Part shown: one piece after another, positions 48,835-58,543 of the stretch | Numbering within the stretch: position 1 is the stretch's first letter | How the letters are laid out: every line of letters begins with the position of its first letter | Origin: Sphagnum magellanicum | Taxonomy: Eukaryota; Streptophyta; Sphagnopsida; Sphagnales; Sphagnaceae | Assembly: GCA_021904315.1 (NCBI GenBank) | Contig: CM038907.1 | Location: forward strand, 26,419,223 to 26,483,222 | Direction of reading: 5' to 3' | Length of the DNA stretch: 64,000 bases | The notes under the pieces: model-generated | Databases searched by the model: none | What the model was told of the DNA's origin: nothing | Seen by the model: the letters and a program-made list of their open reading frames with translations, nothing else | Program-made: the position numbers and the translations under genes

Positions 48835-48985
48835 GGAACACATGTCAACTACCTATTCAATGTAACCTAAATGTAGGTAGGTCACCTAGTTTAGGTAGGC
48901 TACATGACACATGGGTTGCAAATATAACGACTTGAACCTTTCACCTCTTTGAAAAAGATTCAAATCCTTAACCATTGCACCATTG
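48835..48985 (-). repeat. SINE-like unit (tRNA-like head), copy b
   Basis: The minus strand has TGGTGCAATGGTTAAGG (48966-48982), an A box, and 27 bp later GGTTCAAGTCG (48928-48938), a B box differing from consensus at about one position. The body has GTAGCCTACCTAAACTAGG and GACCTACCTACATTTAGG, and the tail has GACATGTGT. This is the best-preserved pol III-type head of the family in this window. Confidence 0.55.
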
Positions 48986-49169
48986 GTCAACATAAATGAC
49001 AATGATTGTCATCCATTGATTATGAATAGTTTTTTCCATTACCCTATTGAAATTGTTTAGTGTAAATATGTTAATACTACATAAATTTTAATTTTAAATA
49101 ATCCATGAATAGATATAATTTTAAGGATTACAAATAATTTAAAACTTAATCATTACATATTTTAGATTA

Positions 49170-49960
49170 TTTGTAATCCCCAAAACTTCACCTTAAAGCC
49201 TAGGTATAAAATTTTAAATCCTAAGATGTAAAACCTAAAACCTAAACCTAAACTTAAAATTAAAACTTAACCTTAGAGCTAAACCTAACCCTAAATTTAA
49301 AACTAAAAACCTAACCCAAAAACCTAACATTAAAACTTAACCTTAAAGTTCAAAGCTTAACCTTAAACTTAAAACTAAAAACCTAACCTTAAAACCTAAA
49401 CCCTACAATTTAACATTAAAATTCAACCTTAAAGTCTAAAACGTAACCTAAATTTAAAATTAAAAGCTAACCTTAAAACCTACAACCTAACATTAAAATA
49501 TAACTTTAAAATTTAAAACCTAACCATAAATTTAAAATTAAAACCCTAACCTTGAAACCTAAAACCTACAATCTAACATTAAAACCTAAAATCTAGAACC
49601 TAATAGTAAAATTTAACTTTAAACACTAAAGCCTAACCCTAAAATTTAAAAACTAAACCAAAAATCTTAAAACCAAAACTATAAAATTAAAATTTTAAAC
49701 TTAACCTTCTACCTTAATTCTGAATTATAAACCTTAAAACCTAAACCTAAAGTTTAACTGAAAACCCTAAAACCTAAAGCTTAACCTTAAATCAAAACTT
49801 TCTACTTAAACCTTAAACTGTAAGCCTTCAAACTTAAACTTAAAGCCTAAATGAAAACCCTAAAACCTAAAGCCACACCTTAAATCTAAACCTTCTACTT
49901 AAACCCCATATTGTAAACCTTAAACCTTAAATCCATTAAAACCTAAACCTAATAAATATT
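49170..49960. repeat. telomere-like degenerate array of CCTAAAA / CTTAAAC words
   Basis: About 790 bp composed largely of 7-9-bp words such as AACCTAAA, CCTAAAAC, CCCTAAAA and CTTAAAAC, for example AAAACCCTAAAACCTAAAGC at 49855. The plant telomere repeat on this strand is CCCTAAA, so this resembles a strongly decayed interstitial telomeric repeat. It is not homogeneous; independent growth of an A/C-rich minisatellite is the alternative. Confidence 0.65.
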
Positions 49961-50111
49961 TTTAATAGATATGCAATACTTGCACATAAGGTTTGTTGGA
50001 AAAGGTGTTTATTGTCAAAACCCCCTTAAATGGATCTTCATTCAAAAATGCAATATTTACATCCACCATATTAAAATGTTTGAATGCATGTAACACGTAT
50101 AGGTTTATATG

Positions 50112-50330
50112 ACCATTATGTGACTATTGCAAAAAAGCAAGGAAAATCCAATGTGTGTTTTGAGCCCCCATGCAAGTATTACAACTAAGGAGGGAAAATC
50201 CAATGTGGGTTTTGAGCCCCCATGTCAATATTGCAAAAGAAGAAGAAAAATTCAATGTGTGCTTTGAGCCCCCATGTGGGTATTGCAATTGAAGAAGAAA
50301 AATTTAGTACGTGTTTTGGCAATGATATGA
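50112..50330. repeat. 52-bp minisatellite, about 4 copies (block 2)
   Basis: GTTTTGAGCCCCCATG with GTATTGCAA-type words repeats with GAGCCCCCA at 50162, 50214 and 50266, an exact 52-bp step. The shared words (CCATG, GTATTGCAA, AATGTGTGTTTT), period and orientation tie it to the block at 43690-44110. Confidence 0.8.
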
Positions 50331-52239
50331 AAGTATTGTATACATTATATTTATCTAATGGCAAACAAATCAAAAGAATGGGTATTGCATCTTTAGTATT
50401 AATGGGTTTTTGGTGTTAATGGAAATATTATGGGTTTATTCTTTTAAGCATGTATATTAGTAAGGTTAAGGCATTAAAATATTTCATTAAAAAATGATTT
50501 AAAATAATTTTTTTGATATGGCCTATGAAACATTACATTAAAAAATGCAAGAAAAAACTCATGAAAAATCCAAAATGTAATATGTAATATTGTAGTATCT
50601 AAGCAAGTTTGATAGGCTCTTGTCAAATATTTAATTAATTTTCAGAAATTCAATTTGACATTTTTAAAATTATTTTTTGATAAAAAACTATAATATTTTT
50701 TTGTTATTTCAAAAATAATAATATTTGAACCAATGCAAAAATAAATAAATTGAACATTCAAAAAAATTTTGTTTCAAAATTTAACAAGAAGCCAAGTTTC
50801 GTGCACATTCAACAAATGGCGGCTAGGGTTTCTAGAACTTTCAACCTAATTATGTACCTTTTCCAAAAAAATTGACAAAATTAGTAATAACATAATTAAT
50901 ATTGAATTGGCTTAGATACTACGGTAATTCACATCAATTTGTACAAAAATGTTCAAAAATTTACACAAATGCATGTTTATGTTCAAAAAACTACTCAATG
51001 ACCATCATCATTAAAACCATGAACCTGGCAATAAGCTTTGGCCACTTCTTCTGCTCATGTTACATGATGGTAGTTTTGAACATTTGGCGATGTTTTATAG
51101 TAAGATGAATTGCATTAACCACAAATTGGTCCTTTTAATTCCATGTAATCTAAATCAGAATTTACACAATTTGTCAAAAATAAATTTGAAGCTCTAATCA
51201 AACAATTCAACTTAAAGTTATGAAAGTGATTGAAGATAAATAACATCCATGAATGGTTTATGATGCATGGAAATCAAAAGTTATTTGCATCTCTTCAAGT
51301 TGAATGGACTTGTTGGATTCGTGCTTTCATAAGGTGACATTTGCCTTCCTCACATAAAATAACTTGCACTAAACGATGATGTCACCAAATTTCTCATTCT
51401 TCTCAATTCGTGAGAATGCATTTCAAGGGATGTATCCCACACCCCGATTAGAAATGCCAAAAATCTTCAATAAGATCTTTGAAGCAAGTTTGACCAAAGA
51501 CGGTTTAGGGACCTCCTCATGCCCTTGTCTTACTTCCTTTAAACAATCCCATTCCAATGCAACAATTTTTTGTGTGCGAATAATTACCTTCTACTCATTC
51601 CACTACAAAATTGATTAAACATCATTCAAGATGTGAACATTCATTACCAAAATGATTTTGATGTCAAGGACCCCTTCACAAATTGAAGGACTTGTGAAGG
51701 GCACCCAAGATTTCCTTTTTTAGTAATGAGTTCATGCACCCTCTTTAGGTCTGTAGTTAATATCCCTTTGAAATGTATGATTCCTTACATTTTCCAACTT
51801 TCCAAGACCATTTTGAACCTTATTTGACCCATTCAACACCCTTCCTTGCAATTTGAAAAAGAGGAGGGGGCCTCCAAGAATATTACATCATGGGCTATTG
51901 GAAAGACTTCTTCAACTTCGTGGTCCTGGTTGGATAGTTCATTAGTTGCATGAATTTCAATAATCACACCATCAGGGGCATCTTCCTCTAGGTCACCCAC
52001 AAGGATGGCGGGTTTCAGTGTGCCCCTTTGTGTTCTTTTGTGTGTTTGCACCATGTTGGATAAAAAAAGAAATGATCAAAAAAATTCACCATGGACAAGT
52101 GGGCTTAACAATCCAAGGATTGTCATCCCTATCCCTTGGTTATGGCAAATAGGGCCTAAGAGATGGTGTTTGGTTTTAAAAATGGCCACATACACTCCTA
52201 GCCACACTTGTTTTCTTTTCTAGTTTGGTGATGGTAGGA
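50331..52239. other. non-coding stretch
   Basis: AT-rich. Open frames of up to 80 codons (for example 51376-51618 plus, 51833-52054 minus) show no recognised domain. I cannot support a gene here. Confidence 0.5.
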
Positions 52240-52600
52240 TAGACATGGTGTAGACAAGGGTAGGGATGACACACGAAGCAAACAGGGGTAGGGAAGGGAT
52301 AGGGGCAACGATGGTAGATAGATTATTTAAGGACAATGATGGTAGATGGGTTGTCCAAGGGCAACGAAGGTTGGACAACACACACACACACACATGAAAA
52401 TTCTCTTTGAAGCAACGAAAAATGCAAAAATGCAAAAATGCAAATATATATTACCTTTTTCTTATTGCAACAATCCCAAAAACAAAAGAAGGCGATGGTA
52501 GAAAAGGGAGGCGTGCGGGTCTTTTCTTTCTTCTAACTATAATGGAGGTGGTTTGTTATAGTAATGCAATGCCTCAACAATGGAAGCTAAATGTGGCAAT
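52240..52600. repeat. host locus left of the chromovirus: imperfect CAACGATGG-type repeats
   Basis: Words such as GGGGCAACGATGGTAGATAG, GGACAATGATGGTAGATGG and GGGCAACGAAGG recur every 20-40 bp, with (CA)n near 52380-52393. The same vocabulary continues right of the element (59134-59280: GCAACGATGGAGG, ACAACGATGGAAAC), so the retrotransposon landed inside one repeat locus. Confidence 0.65.
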
Positions 52601-52913
52601 TGTTATGGATCGACTACAAACAAATGGAGAATTTCAAGACAAGACAAGCTTTATTGATCCATCAATTGGTGTTGATCTGCTGAAGGGTTGTTCCCCATAC
52701 TATCTCCTTGTATAACCTTGAACCATACTAGTCCCAAAATATCCTAGGCCATGATATTGTCAAAAGTATCCCAAAATATCCTAGGACATGACATTGCCAA
52801 AAGTATCCCAAGTATCCCAAAATATCTTAAACCATGATATTGCCAAAAGTATCCCAAAATATCTTAGGACATGACATTGCCCAAAGTATCCCAAAATATC
52901 CTAGGCCATGACA
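52601..52913 (-). repeat. 3' LTR (313 bp)
   Basis: Outside the tandem-repeat part it is about 95-96% identical to the 5' LTR (7 differences in about 160 bp). On the sense strand U3 begins with about 4.5 copies of a 37-47-bp repeat (CCATGATATTGCC... in plus orientation), then a TATACAAGG box (52707-52715), the predicted transcript start AGCAGATCAA (52681 down to 52672) and an AATAAA signal (52650-52655). The intact upstream edge of the polyprotein stop and polypurine tract abuts it at 52914. Confidence 0.93.
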
Positions 52914-52928
52914 TTATCCTCTCCTCAA
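52914..52928 (-). other. polypurine tract overlapping the polyprotein stop codon
   Basis: The sense strand reads TTGAGGAGAGGATAA directly before the 3' LTR. The purine run fits the plus-strand primer of an LTR element, and its last three bases (TAA) are also the in-frame stop of the chromodomain reading frame, so the polyprotein ends exactly at the LTR boundary. Confidence 0.8.
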
Positions 52929-54229
52929 GCGACATCTTCCAGATGGAGCCAGTTTGTTAGGATACCGTTGGTGAAACCGATTAATTAAGTCTTGGGCATG
53001 AACTAGGTTTCCAACAGGCTCCCAAGTAGCTTCAGAAGGAGGATAACCTCGCCAAAAGACAAGGTATAGGAGTTTTCCACGAATCTTCTTGGAGTCCAAG
53101 ACCTCCTGAACTTCAAACTTTTCTTGGCCTTCAATTTCGATTGGAGCTGGGGGTTCTTGATGACGTTCTGGGATCGGGTTTTCATGATAGGGCTCAAGCA
53201 GGGAGACATGGAAAACATTGTGGATTTTGAACTGGGGTGGAAGCTCCAACTGGCAAGCCACTAGACCAACCGATTTGGCGATTTTGAAAGGTCCGAGGCG
53301 CTTGTAATCCAACTTGGCAAATGGACGAGTGGTAGTAATGTTCTTTTTGAGAAGCTAGACCTTGTCTCCAACCTTGAAGTTTGGATGGTCCTTGCGTCGG
53401 CGGTTTGCTTGCTTCTTTTGCCACTCCTGTGTTAACTTGAGTTCTGCCATAAGGTTTTGTTGAACCTGTCCAAGCCTCGTGGCCCTTTCTTCAGCCAAGG
53501 GGTCTACGGAGTCTCCAGGAATTTCAAGGCTGAACCTGGGATGAAAACCGTAATTGGCAAAGAATGGACTGATCTCGGTCGATGCATGTGTTGTGTTGTT
53601 ATAAGCAAACTTTGCTTGAGATAGTAGGTCTAGCTAGTCGTCCTGTTGGTAGTTCATAGTGCAACGAAGGTATTACTCGAGCGTCTAGTTTGTCCGTTTG
53701 ATTTGTCCATCTGTCTCGGGGTGGAAAACTGAAGATAGCCAAATGTCAACTCCAAGAAGCTCGAATAGATGATGCCAGAACTTGGATGCAAACTGAGGAC
53801 CTCTGTTGGACACAATTTCCTCGAAAAGTCCATGTAGTCGGACGATCCCGTCCAGAATTAACTGAGCTGTCTCTTCTGTCGTGATTGACTTGGAACAAGG
53901 GGTGAAATGGGCCATTTTGATGAGTCGATCGACCACAACCAATATTGAATTCTTGGTTCTGACAGTAGGGAGGTCCGTGATGAAATCCATTACAATAGAT
54001 CCCCAAGGTCGGCTAGGAATCGACAGAGGCTGTAGGAGTCCAAACGGACGATGTTTGGGAACCTTGGATCGAGCACATGTATCACAAGACTTGACATACT
54101 CCCGTAGCAGCTTGTTCATTTTGGGCCACCAGTAAGTCCTTGACACTAGTTCGTGAGTCCGTGCTATTCCAAAGTGACCCGCCAGGGTGTTGTCGTGACA
54201 TTCTCTCAGGATTTTTAGGCGTATACGTC
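52914..54229 (-). pseudogene. integrase and C-terminal chromodomain (pol, 3' part)
   Basis: All parts are in one frame with stops. The N-terminal zinc-binding region has the first His of H-D-N-T-L-A-G-H at 54195-54197 and ends in CDTC (about 54075). The catalytic core has MDFITDLP (first Asp), IVSNRGPQF, where the codon at 53805-53807 is AAC (Asn) instead of the catalytic Asp, and HPETDGQ (Glu present). A linker with TAG at 53685-53687, further TAA/TAG codons just downstream and TAG at 53355-53357 follows. The intact tail has KRLGPFKI, FHVSLLEP and the chromodomain (52962-53123) with YLVFWRGYPPSEATWEP, the aromatic residues expected of a methyl-lysine reader. Chromodomains of this kind target integration to heterochromatin. 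Confidence 0.92.
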
Positions 54230-55868
54230 CTTCAGGTACATAAATCAGGTTATTTCGAAGGAGAAGTCCGTCTTGCTACTCAAACTGATCCAGGTCATCA
54301 CAATTTGGGTTCCTTGGTTGTTCCTGGAGTTCCTTCTTGATGTTGGTAGCCCAGGTGTCTTCCTCAGTTGCCATCTTGATGTCCCTGACAAGGTATGCGT
54401 CTCGAAGGGTGCTGATTGTTGCTGCAACTCGAAATTGCTCGGGGTTGAATAAAGTCTGGTTCTGCTGACCGTAGGCTTCATCCCCCGCTCGGAGTTCATA
54501 TTCAGAACGACGAGATAGCGCGTGAGCTTTCCCTTGTTGGGTGTCGGGTTGATACTGAATCTCAAAGTCGAAATCAACTAGGAAGATAGACCAGTGTGCC
54601 TGGCGACAATTTAAGGTCCGAGTAGTTGTGAAATAAAGGAGATTCTTGTGATCTGTCAGAACTTGGACTCAATGTTGAGCTCCGGCAAGATACGGTCTCC
54701 ACTGCTCGAATGCCGTGATGATTGCCAATAGTTCCTTATCGTAGACCTGGTAGTTGATTTTGGCACTGGTTAACTTCCGTGAATAGAAAGCAACTGGATG
54801 TAGCAACCCATCTATTCCAAATTGAGATAGAATAACTCCCAAGGCAAAATCTGAAGCATCCGTTTCCACAATAAATGGCTTGGCAGGATCGGGATGTATC
54901 AGGATGGGTGCAGAGGTGAATGCCATCTTGAGAGTATCAAAAGCAGTCTGGGCCATTGGGTTCCACGAGAAGGGCTTGTCTTTGCAAGTCAGGGTCATTA
55001 ACGGTGTTGCGATCTTGGAGTAGCCTTTGATAAACCGACGATAGAAGTTGGCAAACCCCAGGAAGCGTTGAACGTCCTTGATCGAGGATGGAGTAGCCCA
55101 ACACTAGATGGTCTCGACCTTTGACTTGTCCATGAAAATGTCATCTGGAGAGATCACATAGCCGAGGAACGCCACTAAAGATTTGTCGAATTCACATTTT
55201 TCCAACTTGGCGTATAAACCATGCTCTCGGAGCGTCGCAAGCACCAATCGTACATGTTTGTCGTGGATTTCCTGGTCCTTGGAAAAGATTAAAATGTCAT
55301 CCAAATAAACCATGACAAATTCGTCCATGTAATCTCGGAAGATATCATTCATCAGATATTGAAAGACTGCGGGTGCATTAGTGAGGCCGAAGGGCATGAC
55401 CGTGTATTCGAAGTGGCCATGGCGTGTGCGGAAAGCTGTTTTCCATTCATCACCGGAACGAATCCTAAGTCAGTTGTAGGCTCCACGGAGGTCAAGCTTG
55501 GTGAAGATCTTCCCGGTACGTAGTCGATCCAAGAGACTTGAAATCAAGGGCAAGGGATATCGATTCTTTTTGGTTATCTTGTTGAGTCCACGATAATCCA
55601 CACAAAGTCGAAGGGAGCCATCCTTCTTCTTGACAAACAAAATTGGGGTGCTGGCTGGAGACTTGGAATGCTGAATGAACCCCTTGGCAAGCTTTTCAGT
55701 AAGGTAATCACGCAGGGCTTGGAGTTCCGGTTCCAATAGGCCATAGATAGGACCAAAGGGTGGTGAGTGTCCTCCTTCTAGATTAATCGGGCAGTCATAT
55801 GGACTATGGGTGGGGAGCTAATCAACATTAATTTTTTCAAAAACATCAACAAAGTCCTTGTACTTCTC
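54230..55868 (-). pseudogene. reverse transcriptase - RNase H (pol, middle part)
   Basis: The frame begins near YKDFVDVFEKINVD, has a TAG (55829-55831), then [14 protein letters not shown] and [14 protein letters not shown] core: [23 protein letters not shown] followed by TGA (55467-55469), [13 protein letters not shown], and [10 protein letters not shown] with the catalytic Asp pair intact (55296-55301). A TAG at 55104-55106 precedes the connection domain ([14 protein letters not shown]). RNase H shows [18 protein letters not shown] and KELLAI, then TGA (54666-54668) before VLTDHKNL. A further TAG lies about 54276. The stops fit C-to-T (CAG, CGA) or G-to-A (TGG) changes. Confidence 0.93.
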
Positions 55869-56755
55869 GGGAAGGTTGATAGGTGTTGGTTCTGATGGGG
55901 GTTTGTGTTGTTGGCTGGGTTGACATGGATGGTGAAAACTTGAAGATTCTTAGCAGCCCGATAGAAAGGGACAGCTCTATCAACGAAGATCTAGACAGGG
56001 TTGGTTTTTTGGGCAGGATTCTTGACAGGACAAGGTTTAGTTCTGACCAATTGGGGGTTCTTGACTGCAGGACTTGACATAACAAACTTGAGAAAACTAG
56101 AATTGGTTCCGACCCTCTTTGGGTTCTTGACCACAGGGTTCTTGGCAGGACTGGACAAAGTGTTTTTGTGAGCGTGGGGTTCTTGAAAGGTGCACCGTTG
56201 TGCGCTGAAGGTGAGGGTTCTAGACCACCAATCAATGATAGGGTTGTGTGCTTCTAGCCAAAGCAGACCAAGGATGATGGGATGGTGAGGGGTGGAGATG
56301 ATGTTGAGAACAATCTTCTCTGTGTGCTTGCCGATACAGAGTTCTAGAGGGGTTGTCCCGTGTGTGATTGCACCAGAAGCAATGGTTCTCCCGTCAATAA
56401 CCTCTACCGGAACAGGGGTTGACTTCTTGATCATAGGGATGTTGTGTTGGACGACAAATGTTTGGTCGATGAAAGAAGAGGTGGCGCCGGAATCCACCAA
56501 AGCTGACACTTGTGGTATGTTTTCTGGAATACGAATGATGTCCACATACTGAGTGAAACTGGGACTGGGACCAACAGCGGAACAGGAGCCTTTGCAAAGG
56601 TGGTGTTGGGTGAGATCCAGTCGCACGGCTCCTACTATGACTGGATGTTCTTGTTTTCCAACTCTTGGGGAGTTTCCACAGCTTGTACTTGAAGTTTGAC
56701 AAGCTTTTGAGGGCACTGACGAGCTATATGCCTTAGGTTGCCACAGTAAAGACAT
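55869..56755 (-). pseudogene. aspartic protease region (pol, 5' part)
   Basis: In a frame different from gag, SALVDSGATSSFIDQTF carries the D-S-G catalytic triad of a retropepsin (codons 56483-56494), followed by IILGLLWLEAHNPIIDW. The frame runs on to a TAG (55991-55993), then IFVDRAVPFYRAAKNLQVF, a linker typically found before RT in chromoviruses. Between about 55930 and 55870 the coding frame changes to that of RT. Whether the gag/protease frame change (about 56650-56700) was programmed or is decay cannot be told from one copy. Confidence 0.85.
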
Positions 56756-57606
56756 AGATTATTTGTCCTTTGACGAAGTTTCTCGGCTTCTATCAAAGAT
56801 TTAAACTTAACTATGTCGATCTGCATCGGAGCAGGTCCAAAAGAGGCAGGTCGGGCAACTAGTGTTGTTTGAGGAACTAAGGGGAACGTAATAGGCCGAC
56901 TATTCCAAAGCTGGGCGTTGGAGGTGACTTTCTTTTCCTGGCGACGTTCGAACAGACGATTATCGCACTGAATTGCCTGGGTGATAGTTTCACTGAAAGA
57001 AGAAGGGTCTGCGAGTGTTAACAAAAGATCTTGAACATCATCACGAAGCCCACAGCGAAACTGATCAATCAAAGCAGCTTCTCCCCAATTGACGTCGCAA
57101 GCAAGCTACTTGAATTCTGAGGCATAAACAATGGCCGAACGTGTCCCTTGCTGGAGGCGACGCAGCTTGTTAGCTGAAGTCCTGGCCTTGTCACTGTCCC
57201 CAAACACTGCTTCAAATTCCGCCATAAAGGCGTTGAAATCTTGTAGGAGAGGGGATGATGTTTCCAGGATGGGAGCAAACCATGCTGCAGCTATCCCAGT
57301 GAATAAGGTTCCAATGAATCCTACACGAGTGGTGTCATCAAAATAACGACGGGGGTGTAGTTGCATGATCAGGCGTACCTGGCTAACAAAGCCTCGAAAT
57401 TTGAAGCCTGTTCCATCAAACTTTTCTGGCAGACTGATCTTGGGCTCTAAGGCGACCATTGCAAGAACAGGAAGTACTAGGGTAGGAGGTGGTGGCTGAT
57501 TCTGTAGGCAGGTCACCGAATCTCTAAGCACGGCATTTTCTTATTGAAGGTGTTGAAGGGCAGCGAGGATTTGAGTGAGATCGATGTTTGATTCTGAGTT
57601 GTCCAT
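56635..57606 (-). pseudogene. gag with CCHC zinc knuckle
   Basis: The ATG at 57604-57606 lies in CCATGGA, a good initiation context, and starts MDNSESNIDLTQILAALQHL. A TAA (CAA-to-TAA type) follows at about 57541-57543. The capsid-like part reads ISLPEKFDGTGFKFRGFVSQ, WFAPILE and FEAVFGD, with a TAG at 57106-57108. Then comes a second stretch ending with the nucleocapsid knuckle CLYCGNLRHIARQC (56713-56754), spacing C-x2-C-x4-H-x4-C. The frame closes at 56635, overlapping the protease frame by about 120 bp. Confidence 0.9.
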
Positions 57607-58531
57607 GGTGGTAGTCTCACACTTTTGCGCTTCCCAATCTTCAAACTCCTTCCTTCAAGATCTCCCAAGTTGTATTTGCTCCACTTCAAAACTTTGGCTT
57701 TGATGTCTTTTCAAAACAAACTTCTGTCATAGCAATTTTATAAAGCTACACTGCTCACATATGACCTTGGATCGTTCTAAAATTTTGATAAAACATGAGC
57801 AACTATGTCTACTACCTTCTCACAAAATATCAGCTCATTTAACTTCGGAAAGTGAAAGATCTTGCTACTTCCTTGAAGCCACCTCAAATTGGGACCTGAA
57901 CACAAAATGACTTACAATTCGCTTTCAAAAACTCCAAAATCCTTGAGATTTTGGGAGACACATAAAATATATTTCTTCTATATCTGCTCAAAATTTCAGC
58001 CCTATTGATAATGACCACAATGAGATATCACTTTCAAAAGAAACTGACTTCAAAACTGAGACTGAAACTTCAGATGCTTGGATCTCTCACAATACAAGTC
58101 CAAATGATATGAAATTTCTTTCACACATATATTCCTATATGATCTATAAAATCACAAAGTTATAGACCCAAAAAAGCTTAAACAAAGAAGATATGACCAA
58201 AAAACCAGATCTGACACAGAGTTTTCAAAAGCTCTTAACTCTCACAATACAAGTCCAAATGACATGAAATTTCTCTCACACATATATTCCTATATGATCT
58301 ATAAGATCACAAAGTTACAAACCCAAAAACGCTTAAACAAAGGAGATATGACCAAAAAACCAGATCTGACACAAAGTTTTCAAAAGCTCTTAACTCTCAC
58401 AAAACATATCCTTTTCTTTTGAAACTTTGAGAGTAGAAGCGTTCTATAGTCTTCTATAACCTTTCCAAGTTTCACCCCAAGATACCTTTAGCTACTTACT
58501 AAAACAACAAAACAAACAAACAAGAAGAAGG
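57607..58531 (-). other. chromovirus 5' leader (untranslated)
   Basis: About 0.92 kb between the primer site and the gag ATG with no conserved frame. It holds a 155-bp tandem duplication (58066-58410). Such leaders carry packaging and dimerisation signals in LTR elements; none can be assigned here. Confidence 0.75.
58066..58410. repeat. 155-bp tandem duplication in the chromovirus leader (about 2.1 copies)
   Basis: CTCACAATACAAGTCCAAAT occurs near 58086 and 58241, and its partial third start CTCACAAAACAT near 58396, a constant 155-bp step. The inner sequence (CACACATATATTCCTATATG, ACCAAAAAACCAGATCTGAC) is about 93-95% identical between copies. Confidence 0.9.
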
Positions 58532-58541
58532 AGCAGATCAA
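58532..58541 (-). other. candidate self-priming primer-binding site
   Basis: Sense TTGATCTGCT lies 2 nt inside the 5' LTR. It is not a TGG-type site complementary to a tRNA 3' end. It is exactly complementary to AGCAGATCAA, found in the 3' LTR (52672-52681) starting 34 nt after the first T of the TATA box, the expected transcript start. The 5' LTR version (GTCAGATCAA) matches 8 of 10. This is the geometry of Tf1-type self-priming, where the mRNA 5' end anneals to the site and is cleaved to give the primer. Mechanism inferred. Confidence 0.6.
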
Positions 58542-58543
58542 AC

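Noticed and set aside
43690..50330. Minisatellite blocks as terminal inverted repeats of the MULE
   Set aside because: The two blocks are in direct, not inverted, orientation, and no 9-bp duplication was seen at their outer edges.
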